NCBI RefSeq assembly: GCF_003182485.1
Contig: NZ_QGTX01000001.1
Location: 248,001-312,000 of the forward strand
DNA from: Geodermatophilus normandii
GTDB taxonomy: Bacteria > Actinomycetota > Actinomycetes > Mycobacteriales > Geodermatophilaceae
Length of the DNA stretch: 64,000 nt
Reading direction: 5' to 3'
Shown: positions 17,350 to 27,507 of the stretch, in pieces
Position numbering within the stretch: the stretch's first letter is position 1
How the letters are laid out: the number at the start of each line of letters is the position of its first letter
Program-made: the position numbers and the translations under genes
The notes under the pieces: model-generated
Databases searched by the model: none
What the model was told of the DNA's origin: nothing
The model's input: the letters and a program-made list of their open reading frames with translations, nothing else

Positions 17350-18192
17350 TCAGCCCTCGACCGGCTCGACCGGTCCGCTCAGCGGCGCCCGCATGCCCCC
17401 GCCGTTGTCACCGGGGGCACCGGCCGCCTCGGCCGCGCGGATGAGCCGGAGCACCTCGTCGACGTCGTCGGTCACGGTGAACAGGTCCAGGTCGCCGGCG
17501 CTGATGGTCCCCGACTCGAGCAGGCTGCCGCGGATCCAGTCGACCAGGCCCGACCAGTACTCCGTGCCGTAGAGGACGACCGGGAAGCGGGTGACCTTGC
17601 GGGTCTGCACCAGCGTGAGCGCCTCGAACAGCTCGTCGAGCGTGCCGAACCCGCCGGGGAGGATGACGAAGGCCTGCGCGTACTTCACGAACATCGTCTT
17701 GCGCACGAAGAAGTAGCGGAAGCTGATGCCGACGTCGACCCACTCGTTGAGCTCCTGCTCGAACGGCAGCTCGATGCCCAGGCCGACCGACAGCCCGCCG
17801 GCCTCCGAGGCACCGCGGTTGGCCGCCTCCATCGCGCCCGGCCCGCCGCCGGTGATGACGGCGTACCCGGCCTGCGCCAGGGCCGCGCCGATGCGGACGC
17901 CGGCCGCGTAGTGCGGGTGGTCGGGCTTGGTGCGGGCGCTGCCGAAGACGCTGACCGCGCGCGGCAGCTCGGCGAGCAGGCCGAACCCCTCGACGAACTC
18001 CGACTGGATGCGCAGCACCCGCCAGGGGTCGGTGTGCACCCAGTCGGTCGGCCCGCGGCGGTCGAGCAGCCGCTGGTCGGTCGTCGTCCCGACCGTCTGC
18101 GCGTCCGGCTCGCCGCCGCGGAGCATCACCGGGCCGCGGTGGCGCGTCGGGCGCGGCTTGCGGGCGCCGTCGGGCGGTGGGGTCGTCGTCAT
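17350..18192 (-). CDS. LOG family protein (Rossmann fold nucleotide-binding)
   Basis: 280 residues. [11 protein letters not shown] (~115-125) and PGGFGTLDE (~179-187) are the phosphoribohydrolase motifs of LOG/TIGR00730 proteins, which cleave nucleotide 5'-monophosphates such as cytokinin precursors. Start ATG 18192 overlaps the dapE stop, a pairing common in actinobacteria. About 80 residues precede the Rossmann core, longer than plant-type LOG proteins. Confidence 0.92.
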   Translation of the reverse strand: MTTTPPPDGARKPRPTRHRGPVMLRGGEPDAQTVGTTTDQRLLDRRGPTDWVHTDPWRVLRIQSEFVEGFGLLAELPRAVSVFGSARTKPDHPHYAAGVRIGAALAQAGYAVITGGGPGAMEAANRGASEAGGLSVGLGIELPFEQELNEWVDVGISFRYFFVRKTMFVKYAQAFVILPGGFGTLDELFEALTLVQTRKVTRFPVVLYGTEYWSGLVDWIRGSLLESGTISAGDLDLFTVTDDVDEVLRLIRAAEAAGAPGDNGGGMRAPLSGPVEPVEG

Positions 18193-19295
18193 GCACTGCC
18201 TCCGGTCAGATAGGCGGTCAGGGCGTCCTCGGCCGGCTGCAGGCGCTCGACCAGCACGTGCTCCTCGCGGGTGTGCGCGAGCTCCGGGTCGCCGGGGCCG
18301 TAGTTGACCGCCGGGATGCCGAGCGCGGCGAAGCGGGCGACGTCGGTCCACCCCAGCTTGGCCCGCGCCGGCCGGCCGACGGCGGCGACGAAGGCCGCGG
18401 CGGCGGGCTCACCCAGCCCGGGCAGCGCGCCGCCGGCGTTGTCGACGACGGTCAGCGTGGCCCCGGCGTCCACCGCGCCGGCGAAGACCTCGCGGACGTG
18501 CGCCTCGGCGGCGTCCTCGTCCCGGTCGGGCGCGTAGCGGAAGTTCACCGTGACGCGGCACAGGTCCGGGACGACGTTGCCGGCCACGCCGCCCTCGATG
18601 CGGACCGCGTTGAGCCCCTCGCGGTAGGTGCAGCCGTCGATGTCGACCTCGCGGGCCCGGTAGCCGGCCAGCGTGGCGAGGACGCCCGCCGCGCCGTGGA
18701 TCGCGTTGACGCCCAGCCAGCTGCGCGCCGAGTGGGCCCGGTGGCCGGGCACCTCGAGCACCGCCCGCAGCGTGCCCTGGCAGCCGGCCTCGATCTCGCC
18801 GTCGGTGGGCTCCAGCAGCACGGCCAGGTCGCCGTAGAGCCATCCGCGCCGCTCGCGGACCACGCGGCCGAGGCCGCTCTTCACCGACTCGACCTCCTCG
18901 TTGTCGTAGAAGACGAGGGTGAGGTCGTGCGCGGGCTCCGCGCCCGGGACGCCGAAGCGGCCGGCCAGCCGCAGCATGACGGCGTCGCCGGACTTCATGT
19001 CGCTGGTGCCGCACCCGTGGAGCCGCCCGTCCTCCAGCCGGCTGGGCACGTTGTCCGCGATCGGCACGGTGTCCAGGTGCCCGGCGAGGACGACGCGGGT
19101 GTCGCGGCCGAGGTTCGTGCGCGCCAGCACCGTGTCGCCGACCCGCTCCACCTCCAGCCCGCCGAGCGCGCGGAGGGCCGCCTCCACCGCGTCGGCCAGC
19201 GGCCCCTCGTCGCCGGACACCGAGGGGGTGTCCACCAGGACGCGGGTGAGGCTGAGGACGTCGGCGGAGAGGTCCAGGTCGGGCGCGCCGGTCAC
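18189..19295 (-). CDS. dapE: succinyl-diaminopimelate desuccinylase
   Basis: 368 residues. DapE cleaves N-succinyl-LL-diaminopimelate in lysine and peptidoglycan precursor synthesis. [12 protein letters not shown] and [15 protein letters not shown] hold metal ligands, and YDNEEVE is the catalytic/metal Glu region of M20 peptidases. LSARTGT-like dimer sequence follows, and [22 protein letters not shown] is typical of actinobacterial DapE. It is divergent from dapD. A TAGGCT box 8 bases before the GTG start fits a leaderless promoter. Confidence 0.95.
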   Translation of the reverse strand: MTGAPDLDLSADVLSLTRVLVDTPSVSGDEGPLADAVEAALRALGGLEVERVGDTVLARTNLGRDTRVVLAGHLDTVPIADNVPSRLEDGRLHGCGTSDMKSGDAVMLRLAGRFGVPGAEPAHDLTLVFYDNEEVESVKSGLGRVVRERRGWLYGDLAVLLEPTDGEIEAGCQGTLRAVLEVPGHRAHSARSWLGVNAIHGAAGVLATLAGYRAREVDIDGCTYREGLNAVRIEGGVAGNVVPDLCRVTVNFRYAPDRDEDAAEAHVREVFAGAVDAGATLTVVDNAGGALPGLGEPAAAAFVAAVGRPARAKLGWTDVARFAALGIPAVNYGPGDPELAHTREEHVLVERLQPAEDALTAYLTGGSA

Positions 19296-19391
19296 GGTGC
19301 CCGAGCCTACGGCGGGAGGACCTCGTCCTCCTCACCGCTCGCCGGCTCGCGGCGAGCCTCGGGACGAGGCCGACCGGCAGGCCCGGTTGGG

Positions 19392-19397
19392 TAGCGT
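19392..19397 (+). promoter_or_regulatory. -10 box TAGCGT, leaderless promoter candidate for dapD
   Basis: TAGCGT lies 7 bases ahead of GTG 19405 in the 109-base divergent gap between dapE and dapD. The dapE box (TAGGCT, plus-strand bases 19304-19309) is on the other strand, so the two dap genes appear to fire outward from separate leaderless promoters. Confidence 0.5.
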
Positions 19398-19404
19398 CGG
19401 GCGG

Positions 19405-20388
19405 GTGACCGCCTCCGCCGCCCGCTCCGCCTCCGCCGCCGGGCTCGCGACCACCACCTCCTCCGGCACCGTCCTGGACACCTGGTTCCCCTCCCCCGCC
19501 CTCGGCGGGGACTCCGGGCCCGCCGGGACCCACCAGCTCGGCACGCTGGAGCTCGGCAGCGAGCTCGGCCACGAGGTCTCCGGCCTGGTGCGCACCGACG
19601 ACACCCGCGGCGTGGAGGTGGTCGGCGTCCGCACCGTGATCGCCGACCTCGACGCCCCGCCGGTCGACACCCACGACGTCTACCTGCGGCTGCACCTGCT
19701 CTCCCACCGCCTGGTCCGCCCGCGCGAGGTGAACCTGGACGGCGTCTTCGGCCTGCTGGCCAACGTCGCCTGGACCAGCTCCGGCCCGGTGCTGGCCACC
19801 GACCTGACCCCCGCCCGGCGGGCGACGCTGCGCGCCGCGCACGGGCACCTGACCGTGCTCTCGGTGGACAAGTTCCCGCGGATGGTCGACTACGTGCTGC
19901 CCTCGGGCGTGCGCGTGGCCGACGCCGACCGGGTGCGCCTGGGCGCGCACCTGGCCGAGGGGACGACGGTCATGCACGAGGGCTTCGTCAACTACAACGC
20001 CGGGACGCTCGGTCCCTCGATGGTCGAGGGCAGGATCAGCGCGGGCGTCGTCGTCGGCGCCGACAGCGACATCGGCGGCAGCGCGTCGATCATGGGCACG
20101 CTCTCGGGCGGCGGCAAGGAGGTCGTCTCGATCGGCAGCGGCTGCCTGCTCGGCGCCAACGCCGGCATCGGCATCTCCCTCGGCGACGGCTGCGTCGTCG
20201 AGGCCGGCTGCTACGTGACCGCCGGCTCGCGGGTCACGCTGCCCGACGGCTCGGTGGTCAAGGCCCGCGAGCTCTCCGGCCGCGACGGGCTGCTGTTCCG
20301 CCGCAACAGCGTCTCCGGCGCGCTCGAGGCGCTGCCGCGCTCGGGCGACTGGGGCGCGCTCAACGCCGCCCTGCACGCCAACGACTGA
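19405..20388 (+). CDS. dapD: tetrahydrodipicolinate N-succinyltransferase
   Basis: 327 residues, the actinobacterial-type DapD. It transfers succinate from succinyl-CoA to tetrahydrodipicolinate, the step before DapC and DapE. The middle ([20 protein letters not shown]) and the left-handed beta-helix hexapeptide region ([46 protein letters not shown]) are diagnostic. GTG 19405 is chosen because of the -10 box just ahead of it. All three succinylase-branch genes dapC, dapD and dapE lie within 6 kb. Confidence 0.95.
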   Translation: MTASAARSASAAGLATTTSSGTVLDTWFPSPALGGDSGPAGTHQLGTLELGSELGHEVSGLVRTDDTRGVEVVGVRTVIADLDAPPVDTHDVYLRLHLLSHRLVRPREVNLDGVFGLLANVAWTSSGPVLATDLTPARRATLRAAHGHLTVLSVDKFPRMVDYVLPSGVRVADADRVRLGAHLAEGTTVMHEGFVNYNAGTLGPSMVEGRISAGVVVGADSDIGGSASIMGTLSGGGKEVVSIGSGCLLGANAGIGISLGDGCVVEAGCYVTAGSRVTLPDGSVVKARELSGRDGLLFRRNSVSGALEALPRSGDWGALNAALHAND

Positions 20389-20430
20389 GGCCGGTTCCCG
20401 CCTCCCGCCCGCGGGAGGCGGGAACCGGCC
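20389..20430. terminator. bidirectional hairpin terminator
   Basis: A perfect 20-bp inverted repeat (20389-20408 with 20411-20430) with a 2-base centre starts immediately after the dapD stop and ends just before the stop of the convergent hydrolase. There is no U-run, as is usual for actinobacterial terminators. Confidence 0.8.
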
Positions 20431-20432
20431 CC

Positions 20433-21539
20433 TCAGGTGAGGTTCGCGGGCTCCGCGGCGGGCGTGTCGAGGTGCTCGAGCAGCGCGACGACGAACTCCT
20501 GCGGCCGCTCCACGTGCGGGGAGTGCCCGACGCCGGGGAGCACGACCTCGCGGTAGGCGCCGCCGGAGGCCGCGTAGCGGTCCAGCACCGCGCGGGTCTG
20601 GGTGACCATCGGCTGCGGCGGGCAGACCTCCGCACCCGGCCAGCCCGGCACCGCGCCGAGCTGCCCGAGGAAGGCGAGGTCGAACACCGAGGTGTCGGAG
20701 ACGATCGGGTCGGCGTCACCGCGGATCCACAGCACCGGCGGCTTGGCGGGCAGGTCCACGATGCCGGAGACGTCGAACACCGTCGGCGCCATCGTGTTGA
20801 GCACCCCGCGCGCGCCCGGTGCCGTCCCGGGCCAGGTGTCGCTGGGGACGGCGTCACCCGGGTAGTGGTCCTCGCCGGTGCGGGTGGACAGCATCGAGTC
20901 GACGAAGACGTCCTCCAGCGCCGGGTCCAGCGGCAGCGAGCCGGGCGCCACGTAGTAGGTCCGCAGGATCGAGCGCGGGCTCGTCGCGGCGGCGTCGGTG
21001 GTGTCCCCGGCGGCGATGGCGGCCACGAACTCCGGGTTCGCCGCGCCCCCGCCGGAGCCGGCGCCGTCCTCGGCCAGCCGCCGGCCCTCGGCGCCGACGG
21101 TGCCGCCGAAGCCGTAGGGCGACACGGGCGCCACGAGGGTGACCGAGGCGACCCGGCCCGGCGCGTCGAGCAGGTGCCGCAGGACCACCCCTGCGCCCAT
21201 GCTCCAGCCGACCAGGTGCACCCGGTCGAGGCCGAGGGCGTCCAGCAGCGCGCCGAGGTCGTCGGCCCAGTCACCGACACCGCGACGGGCGTCGACCGGC
21301 AGCGGGTCGGTGCCGCCGTAGCCGCGCAGGTCGACGGCGAGCACGCGGTGACGGCCGGTGTCGTGCACCGCCAGCACCGTCTGCTGCCAGAACAGCGCGG
21401 AGCTCACGTTGCCGTGGACGAACAGCACCGCCTCGCCGGGGCCCGCGGGGTCGACGCCGTCCGGGTGCAGCACGTTCTGGGTGAGCCGCGCGGTGGGCAC
21501 GCGGGTCGCTGCGATCCCGGGCAGCAGGACGTCGGGCAT
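20433..21539 (-). CDS. alpha/beta hydrolase
   Basis: 368 residues. AVLFVHGNVSSALFWQQ gives the oxyanion loop, VHLVGWSMGAGVVLRHLL the nucleophile elbow (GWSMG), and LPGVGHSPHVERPQEF the catalytic His. A long insert (about 150 residues) forms the cap domain. An AGGAG ribosome site precedes ATG 21539. No signal peptide. Substrate unknown; esterase or C-C hydrolase are options. Confidence 0.9.
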   Translation of the reverse strand: MPDVLLPGIAATRVPTARLTQNVLHPDGVDPAGPGEAVLFVHGNVSSALFWQQTVLAVHDTGRHRVLAVDLRGYGGTDPLPVDARRGVGDWADDLGALLDALGLDRVHLVGWSMGAGVVLRHLLDAPGRVASVTLVAPVSPYGFGGTVGAEGRRLAEDGAGSGGGAANPEFVAAIAAGDTTDAAATSPRSILRTYYVAPGSLPLDPALEDVFVDSMLSTRTGEDHYPGDAVPSDTWPGTAPGARGVLNTMAPTVFDVSGIVDLPAKPPVLWIRGDADPIVSDTSVFDLAFLGQLGAVPGWPGAEVCPPQPMVTQTRAVLDRYAASGGAYREVVLPGVGHSPHVERPQEFVVALLEHLDTPAAEPANLT

Positions 21540-21650
21540 GCGGGTCTCCTGGGGGGTCGGCGGGGAGGCGGGCGTCACCGTAGCGACCGCACCCGTCCCA
21601 CGACACCCGTGCGTTCCCGCGGGATCCGGGGTCCCGGCGGGCGGCCCACC

Positions 21651-21656
21651 TACAGT
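21651..21656 (+). promoter_or_regulatory. -10 box TACAGT, promoter candidate
   Basis: TACAGT ends 8 bases before ATG 21665, the same layout as other leaderless candidates in the window. It is the main reason to take ATG 21665 as the start of the following frame-interrupted gene. Confidence 0.5.
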
Positions 21657-21664
21657 CGACGGCG

Positions 21665-22344
21665 ATGACCAGCGCACGGACGGCTCCGCCCCGCCGCCCG
21701 GCCCCTGCTCCCCGGCGCCCGGCGGCCAGGCGCCCCCGGCGAAGCGGCCCCCGGCCAAGCGGCCCTCGGGGACCCGTCCCACCGGCATTCACCGGGGCGG
21801 CGCCGCGGCGCTGCGCACCTGGTGGCCGGCCTACCTGCTGGCCGTCGTCGTGGTGTTCGCGCTGGCGTGGCGGGCCGACGGGTCCGAGGCCGCCGGGCCA
21901 CCGCCGGCGACGGCGCTGTGCACCGTCCCGGCCACCTCGGTGACCCTGGGCGCCGACCAGTGGGCCAACGCCCGGACGATCGCCGACGTCGCCCGGCAGC
22001 GCGGGCTGCCCGAGCGGGCCGTCGTCATCGCGCTCGCCACGGCGATGCAGGAGTCGACGCTGCACAACCTCGACCACGGCGACCGGGACTCCCTCGGCCT
22101 GTTCCAGCAGCGGCCCTCCCAGGGCTGGGGCACGCCGGCGCAGGTGCAGGACCCGGTCTACGCGGCCGGCCAGTTCTACGACCGGCTGGTGCGGGTGCCC
22201 GGCTGGGACACGATGCGCCTGACCGACGCGGCCCAGGTGGTGCAGCGCTCCGGCTTCCCGGAGGCCTACCAGCGCTGGGACGGCTTCGCGCAGTCCCTCA
22301 CGGTGGCGCTGCGCTCGGACGACCGCGAGCGCGACTGCGGCTGA
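21665..22344 (+). CDS. membrane-anchored transglycosylase-like protein, frame interrupted near N-terminus
   Basis: The recognisable part is one membrane span (WWPAYLLAVVVVFALAW) followed by an exported domain with RGLPERAVVIALATAMQESTLHN, then DRDSLGLFQQRPSQGWGT, a lysozyme/soluble-transglycosylase-like pattern with the likely catalytic Glu in MQEST. It would act on peptidoglycan outside the membrane. This frame has no start ahead of the span, while ATG 21665 with its promoter is in another frame. Adding one base within the C-rich stretch 21690-21770 would join them into ~226 residues. A sequence error is likely. Confidence 0.75.
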
Positions 22345-22345
22345 G

Positions 22346-22510
22346 TCAGTGCACCCGGTTGCGCCCCTTGCCGTACAGCTCGGGCCGGTCGAAGGCCGTC
22401 GGCATGCCCGCCGAGCCGGCGAGGCTGCGGTTGCGGTGCAGGTGCGCCTCGAGGGCGAGCAGCGCGACGAGGACGGCGACGGGGAACAGCAGGAAGAGCA
22501 CGAGGAACAC
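22346..22510 (-). CDS. small membrane protein, unknown function
   Basis: 54 residues from GTG 22510, which has a GGAGG ribosome site 7 bases ahead. One strong membrane helix (FLVLFLLFPVAVLVALLALEAHL) is followed by a basic tail ending YGKGRNRVH. A longer in-frame start at 22561 lacks a good ribosome site. I do not recognise a family. Confidence 0.6.
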   Translation of the reverse strand: MFLVLFLLFPVAVLVALLALEAHLHRNRSLAGSAGMPTAFDRPELYGKGRNRVH

Positions 22511-22629
22511 GGCAGGGCCTCCGCGACGGGCCGGGCGGTGTGCCCGGCGGGGTGCGACCACCGTGTCGCGGGGCCCTTGCGGCGCTCTGGCGGAGGACTG
22601 ACGGGCGCTTGCGGCCCGCTAGCAGCGGC

Positions 22630-23748
22630 TCAGGCGGTGAGGCGCCGCACCGCGGCGTCGATCCGCTCGTCGGTGGCGGTCAGCGCCATGCGCACGTGCC
22701 GCGCGCCGGCCGGGCCGTAGAAGGAGCCGGGGGCGGGGACAATGCCGAGGCCCGCCAGCCAGTCGACCGTGGCCCAGCAGTCCTCGTCGCGGGTGACCCA
22801 CAGGTACAGGCCCGCCTCGGAGTGGTCGATCCGGGCGCCCGTGGCGCGCACCGCGGCGGCCAGCCGCTCCCGGCGGGCGCGGTAGCGCTCGCGCTGCGCG
22901 TCGACGTGCGCGTCGTCGGCGAGCGCGGCGGTCATCGCGGCCTGCACCGGGCCCGGCACCAGGAGGCCGAGGTGGCGGCGCACCTCCCAGATCTGCCGGA
23001 CCAGCGCCGGGTCCCCCGAGAGCAGCCCGGCGCGGTAGCCGGCCGCGGTGGACTGCTTGGACAGCGAGTGCACCGCGAGCAGGCCGCTGTGGTCCTCGCC
23101 CGCGACCTCGGGGTGCAGCAGCGAGCGTGGCTGGACGTCCCAGCCCAGCGTCGCGTAGCACTCGTCGGCGACGACCGGCACGGCGTGCGCCCGGCCCCAC
23201 GCCGCCCAGGTGCGCAGCTCGTCGTCGGACAGGACCCGCCCGTGCGGGTTGCCCGGGGAGTTCAGCCAGACCAGGACCACGCCGGCGGCGTCGTCGGGCG
23301 GGGTGTCCGAGCGGCGCACGGCCAGCCCGGACAGGACCGCGCCCACCTCGTAGGTCGGGTAGGCGACCTCCGGGATGACCACGGTGCCCTCGCGCAGGCC
23401 GAGCAGCGTGGGCATGAGCGCCACGAGCTCCTTGGAGCCGATCGTCGGGATGACCGACGGGTCGGCGGCCAGCGGGTCGCCCACGCTCACGCCGAGCCGG
23501 CGCCGCAGCCAGCCGGCGGCCGCCACCCGCAGCTCCCGGGTGCCCAGGGCCGGCGGGTAGCCCGGCGAGTCCCCGGCGGCGGACAGCGCGGTGCGCAGCA
23601 CCTCCGGGGTCTCGTCGACCGGCGTCCCGATGGACAGGTCGACGATGCCGTCCGGGTGCTGCGAGGCGCGCGCCCGGGCGGCTTCGAGGCTGTCCCAGGG
23701 GAAGTCGGGCAGCCGGGGGCCGGCCGCCGTCCCCGGGGTGGCCGTCAG
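22630..23748 (-). CDS. dapC: succinyldiaminopimelate transaminase
   Basis: 372 residues, fold-type I PLP aminotransferase. DapC makes N-succinyl-LL-diaminopimelate in the lysine pathway. LPDFPWDSLEAARARA at the N-terminus, NSPGNPHGRVLS, DECYATLGWD and the PLP lysine in HSLSKQSTAAGYRAG match the actinobacterial family beside ferredoxin. No ATG, GTG or TTG lies in frame near the expected start; CTG 23748, whose TG are shared with the fdxA TGA in a CTGA overlap, is the best candidate. That would be a rare but coupled start. Confidence 0.9.
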   Translation of the reverse strand: MTATPGTAAGPRLPDFPWDSLEAARARASQHPDGIVDLSIGTPVDETPEVLRTALSAAGDSPGYPPALGTRELRVAAAGWLRRRLGVSVGDPLAADPSVIPTIGSKELVALMPTLLGLREGTVVIPEVAYPTYEVGAVLSGLAVRRSDTPPDDAAGVVLVWLNSPGNPHGRVLSDDELRTWAAWGRAHAVPVVADECYATLGWDVQPRSLLHPEVAGEDHSGLLAVHSLSKQSTAAGYRAGLLSGDPALVRQIWEVRRHLGLLVPGPVQAAMTAALADDAHVDAQRERYRARRERLAAAVRATGARIDHSEAGLYLWVTRDEDCWATVDWLAGLGIVPAPGSFYGPAGARHVRMALTATDERIDAAVRRLTA

Positions 23749-24071
23749 TGCCCCTCGCCCTGCGGCGGGAGGGCCGCCACCAGCGGGTGGTCCTTGGCGA
23801 TCTTGCCGGTCTTGGCCGCGCCGCCGGGGCTCCCGAGGTCGGAGAAGAACTCCACGTTGGCGTTGTAGAAGTCCTTCCACTTGTCCGGGACGTCGTCCTC
23901 GTAGTAGATGGCCTCCACCGGGCAGACCGGCTCGCAGGCACCGCAGTCGACGCACTCGTCGGGGTGGATGTAGAGCATCCGCTCGCCCTCGTAGATGCAG
24001 TCCACCGGACACTCGTCGATGCAGGCCTTGTCGAGGACGTCGACGCAGGCCTGGGTGATCACGTAGGTCAC
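23745..24071 (-). CDS. fdxA: 7Fe ferredoxin
   Basis: 108 residues. The N-terminal CVDVLDKACIDECPVDCIYEG has the 3Fe-4S/4Fe-4S pattern of 7Fe ferredoxins, and DECVDCGACEPVCPVEAI is the second cluster motif. It carries electrons in the cytosol. The fdxA-dapC pair is conserved in actinobacteria. Start ATG 24071 follows a GGGAGG site. Confidence 0.95.
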   Translation of the reverse strand: MTYVITQACVDVLDKACIDECPVDCIYEGERMLYIHPDECVDCGACEPVCPVEAIYYEDDVPDKWKDFYNANVEFFSDLGSPGGAAKTGKIAKDHPLVAALPPQGEGH

Positions 24072-24232
24072 GGTGGGTCCTCCCGGGGGACGTACGGGCA
24101 GCGGTCCGGCGGCCGGCCGGACTCGCGCGTGTCTGACGTCAGTATGGCCCCGCGGGCCGAGGTGAAACGCGACGGGTGGACGGGGCCCGCCCCGGTCGGG
24201 GGGGCGCGGAGCGGACCCCGCAGGATCGGGCC

Positions 24233-24982
24233 ATGGGACAGAGCCGTTCGCCCCTCGGCGTCGCCGACCTGGAACGGCTGGCCGCCCGCGGCTGGCGCGG
24301 CACCGACGAGGAGCCGCTCGGCGGCTGGCTGCTGCGGGCCGGCGGCGGGTTCACCGGCCGCGCCAACACCGCGCTGGTCACCGGTGACCCCGGCCTGCCC
24401 CTGCCGGAGGCGGTCGGGACGGTGGCCGCCTGGTACCGCGACCGCGGTTCGCGCCCCGGTGCGGCCCTGCCCGGCGTCCAGGCCCGGCCCGCCGACGCCG
24501 CGTTCGCCGCCGCCGGGTGGACCCGCGACGACGACGTCCTCGTGCTCACCGCTCCCCTGGTCCCCGGGCCGGACCCGGCCGTGCCCGTGGAGCTGTCCCC
24601 CGCGCCGGACGACGGCTGGCTGGCCGCCTACCGGCACCTGGGCCACGCGCTGCCCGACACCGCGCGCGCCGTGCTGGTCAACGCCCCCGACGTCGTCTTC
24701 GCCTCCGTGCGGCCCCGCCCGGACGCGGCGCCGGTCGCCGTCGCGCGCGGCGTGGTCACCGACGACTGGCTGGGGGTCAGCGCGGTCACCGTGGCCGAGG
24801 ACGCCCGCCGCCGCGGCCTGGCGACCGCGGTGATGGCCGCCGTCACCCGCTGGGGTGCAGGTCACGGAGCGCGCTGGATCTACCTGCAGGTGACGGCGTC
24901 CAACGCGGCCGCCCGGGCGCTGTACCGGCAGTCGGGGTACGTCGAGCACCACCGCTACCACTACCGGTGGGCGCCGGACTGA
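24233..24982 (+). CDS. GNAT family N-acetyltransferase
   Basis: 249 residues. The C-terminal half has the acetyl-CoA site VTVAEDARRRGLATAVMAAV and the closing NAAARALYRQSGYVEHHRYHYR. The N-terminal half is a weaker, duplicated-GNAT-like region (GGWLLRAGGGFTGRANTAL). ATG 24233 has CAGGAT 6 bases ahead, a leaderless candidate. This gene is divergent from fdxA. Substrate unknown. Confidence 0.88.
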   Translation: MGQSRSPLGVADLERLAARGWRGTDEEPLGGWLLRAGGGFTGRANTALVTGDPGLPLPEAVGTVAAWYRDRGSRPGAALPGVQARPADAAFAAAGWTRDDDVLVLTAPLVPGPDPAVPVELSPAPDDGWLAAYRHLGHALPDTARAVLVNAPDVVFASVRPRPDAAPVAVARGVVTDDWLGVSAVTVAEDARRRGLATAVMAAVTRWGAGHGARWIYLQVTASNAAARALYRQSGYVEHHRYHYRWAPD

Positions 24983-24989
24983 CGGGCGG

Positions 24990-25385
24990 TCAGGCCCGGG
25001 GGACCACCGGCCGGCGGGGTGCGGCGAGCACCCGGCCGACGGCGACCGCGGCGGCCAGCACGCCCAGGCCGAGGAACGCGAGCGTGACCGCGCCCAGCCC
25101 GCCGCTGCCCACGGCGACCAGGTCCCCCTCGGGGCGGGGCACCGTGGCACCCACGGCCACCACGAGCCAGACGACGGCCGGCAGCACCGCGACGACGCGG
25201 GAGCCGGTGATCCGCAGCGCGCCCACCACGAGCAGGTAGTTGCCGACGACGGCCACCAGCACCGACAGCGGCACGAGGACGCCGGCCACCCGCAGCGGCA
25301 GCCAGAACACCTCGATCAGCGCCAGCCAGCCGGCGACGAGCACCGCTCCCGGCGCGCCGAGGACCACCCGGACGAGGCCGCTCAC
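24990..25385 (-). CDS. small integral membrane protein
   Basis: 131 residues from GTG 25385, overlapping the mshB stop by 4 bases. Four hydrophobic segments are visible ([82 protein letters not shown]). No family recognised. Its coupling to mshB is a position often seen in actinobacteria. Confidence 0.75.
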   Translation of the reverse strand: MSGLVRVVLGAPGAVLVAGWLALIEVFWLPLRVAGVLVPLSVLVAVVGNYLLVVGALRITGSRVVAVLPAVVWLVVAVGATVPRPEGDLVAVGSGGLGAVTLAFLGLGVLAAAVAVGRVLAAPRRPVVPRA

Positions 25386-26275
25386 GCGTCCAGGCCGGCG
25401 AACAGGTCGTCCTCCCACCCGTGGGGGGCATCGCCGGCCGGGCCGCGCTCGCCGCGCACCAGCCGGTAGTGCTCCACGCCGAGCACCTCCTGGCCGAGGT
25501 TGTTCGACAGCGCGAAGAACGGCCCGTCGACGGTGATCTGGGTGGCGTGCGCGCGCATGGCGGCGTCCTTGCGGCCGGCGTACGCGCGGCCGTCGACGGC
25601 GGCGGTCACCAGCTCGTCGGGGACGGCGAAGGGGATGTCGTCGATCTCGCCGAGCTGCTCGAACGGCGCGGCCTCCCCCAACGACGCCAACGCCTCGGCA
25701 CCCTCCCGCAGCACCGAGCGGGGCGTGCAGCACCAGTAGACCTTGGCGACGTCCCAGGCCTCCCCCAGCTCCGGGCGCCAGCCGGGGTCGGCGGCGCGCT
25801 CGACCGCGGCCATCGCGACCCGGTGCGCCTGGACGTGGTCGGGGTGGCCGTAGCCGCCGTTCTCGTCGTAGGTGACCACGACCTGCGGCCGGACCTCGCG
25901 CACGACGGCGACCGCGTGGCCCACCGCCTCGTCGAGGTCGGCGTTCCAGAAGGCCCGCGGCTTGCCGTTGGCCGGCGTCCCCATCATCCCGGAGTCCCGG
26001 TAGCGGCCCGGGCCGCCGAGGAACCGCCAGTCGGTCACGTCCAGCGCCGCCATGGCCGCCCGGAGCTCCGCGATGCGGTAGCCGCCGAGCTGGTCGGCCT
26101 GGTCGGGGGCCAGCTGCGCCAGCTCGGGCACGAGGACCTCGCCCTCCTCGCCCAGGGTGCAGGTGAGCAGCGTGACCTGCGCGCCCTCGGCGGCGTAGCG
26201 GGCCATCGTGGCGCCGTTGTTGATCGTCTCGTCGTCGGGGTGGGCGTGCACGAGCAGGATCCGGCGGTCGGTCAC
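25382..26275 (-). CDS. mshB: mycothiol biosynthesis deacetylase MshB
   Basis: 297 residues. MshB deacetylates GlcNAc-inositol to GlcN-inositol in mycothiol synthesis. The zinc motif [13 protein letters not shown] and the second motif [10 protein letters not shown] are intact; [15 protein letters not shown] and [13 protein letters not shown] are family-specific. Start GTG 26275 has GAGACT 8 bases ahead. Cytosolic zinc enzyme. This confirms the host makes mycothiol, which matters for reading the inositol-related gene set at 53899-63362. Confidence 0.95.
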   Translation of the reverse strand: MTDRRILLVHAHPDDETINNGATMARYAAEGAQVTLLTCTLGEEGEVLVPELAQLAPDQADQLGGYRIAELRAAMAALDVTDWRFLGGPGRYRDSGMMGTPANGKPRAFWNADLDEAVGHAVAVVREVRPQVVVTYDENGGYGHPDHVQAHRVAMAAVERAADPGWRPELGEAWDVAKVYWCCTPRSVLREGAEALASLGEAAPFEQLGEIDDIPFAVPDELVTAAVDGRAYAGRKDAAMRAHATQITVDGPFFALSNNLGQEVLGVEHYRLVRGERGPAGDAPHGWEDDLFAGLDA

Positions 26276-26303
26276 GGGAGATGAGTCTCCCACCGGCCCC
26301 GGA

Positions 26304-26364
26304 CGTGACCACGGCGCGGTGACCGCCCCCCGGGGTACCGGGTGGTCACCGCGCCGTGGTCACG
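26304..26364. terminator. long perfect hairpin, terminator of the peptide importer operon
   Basis: A 21-bp perfect inverted repeat (26304-26324 and 26344-26364) with a 19-base loop lies 4 bases after the stop of the last importer gene. It sits between that operon and the mshB promoter, both on the minus strand. Confidence 0.78.
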
Positions 26365-26367
26365 GGG

Positions 26368-27507
26368 CTACTCGGCGTCGACGGGGACGACCATCCGGGC
26401 CTCGGCGAAGTGGCAGGCCGAGGGGTGGCCCTGCCCGCGGTCGACGAGCGCCGGCGGGTCGGTGGCGCAGACGTCCTGCGCCTTCCAGCAGCGGGTGCGG
26501 AACCGGCAGCCCGAGGGCGGGTCGGCCGGGCTCGGCACGTCGCCCTGCAGCAGGATGCGGTCCTTCTGCCCCCGCAGGTGCGGCTCGTGCAGCGGCACCG
26601 ACGACAGCAGCGCCTGGGTGTAGGGGTGCGACGGTGACGCGTAGACCTCGTCCGAGGTGCCCTCCTCGACGATGCTGCCGAGGTACATCACCGCGACCCG
26701 GTCGGAGATGTGGCGCACCACCGACAGGTCGTGGGCGATGAACAGGTAGGACAGGCCGAGCTCGTCCTGCAGGTCCTCGAGCAGGTTGACCACCTGGGCC
26801 TGCACCGAGACGTCGAGCGCCGACACCGGCTCGTCGCAGACGATGACCTCCGGCTGCAGCGCCAGGGCGCGGGCGATGCCGATGCGCTGCCGCTGGCCGC
26901 CGGAGAACTGGTGCGGGTAGCGGTTGACGTAGTCGGGGTTGAGGCCGACGCGGTCGAGCAGCTCCTGGGTGCGCTGGAGCCGGCCCTTCTTCGGGGCGAC
27001 GTCGGCGTGCACCGACCAGCCCTCGGCGACGATGTCACCGACGGTCATCCGCGGGTTCAGCGACGCGTACGGGTCCTGGAAGATGATCTGGACCTCGCGC
27101 CGGTAGTCCTTGAGCGCGCGGCCGCCCATCCGGGCGACGTCGCGGCCCTTGAAGAAGATGGACCCCGCGGTCGGCTTCTCCAGGGCCACGATCAGCTTCG
27201 ACACCGTCGACTTGCCGCAGCCGGACTCGCCGACCAGCCCGACGGTCTCGCCGCGGCGCAGGGTGAGGTCGACGCCGTCGACCGCGCGCACGTGACCGAC
27301 GGTGCGCTTGAAGACGATGCCCTGGGTCAGCGGGAAGTGCTTCTGCAGCCCGCGGACCTCCAGCAGCGCCTCCCCCATCTCGCCCCGGGTACCGGTCGCC
27401 GCGGACCCGGACGTGAGCTTGGTCAGGGACGGCTGGGCCTGCGTGCCGGGGACGGCCTCCGGCAGGGACGACGCGGCGGTGGCGCCGTGCTCACTGGGCT
27501 GGGACAC
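26368..27507 (-). CDS. peptide ABC transporter ATP-binding protein (OppF/DppF type)
   Basis: 379 residues. Walker [10 protein letters not shown] at ~93-101, signature [14 protein letters not shown], Walker [13 protein letters not shown], and the C-terminal oligopeptide-transporter extension with cysteines ([19 protein letters not shown]). It couples ATP hydrolysis to peptide uptake. The GTG start overlaps the upstream gene by 17 bases; the first ~43 residues are low-complexity and a start at the internal MGEALLEV is possible. Confidence 0.93.
   Translation of the reverse strand: MSQPSEHGATAASSLPEAVPGTQAQPSLTKLTSGSAATGTRGEMGEALLEVRGLQKHFPLTQGIVFKRTVGHVRAVDGVDLTLRRGETVGLVGESGCGKSTVSKLIVALEKPTAGSIFFKGRDVARMGGRALKDYRREVQIIFQDPYASLNPRMTVGDIVAEGWSVHADVAPKKGRLQRTQELLDRVGLNPDYVNRYPHQFSGGQRQRIGIARALALQPEVIVCDEPVSALDVSVQAQVVNLLEDLQDELGLSYLFIAHDLSVVRHISDRVAVMYLGSIVEEGTSDEVYASPSHPYTQALLSSVPLHEPHLRGQKDRILLQGDVPSPADPPSGCRFRTRCWKAQDVCATDPPALVDRGQGHPSACHFAEARMVVPVDAE

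Noticed and set aside
24176..24232. Longer N-terminus for the GNAT gene starting at 24176
   Set aside because: The extra codons overlap the promoter-like CAGGAT box and have no ribosome site or family-like sequence.
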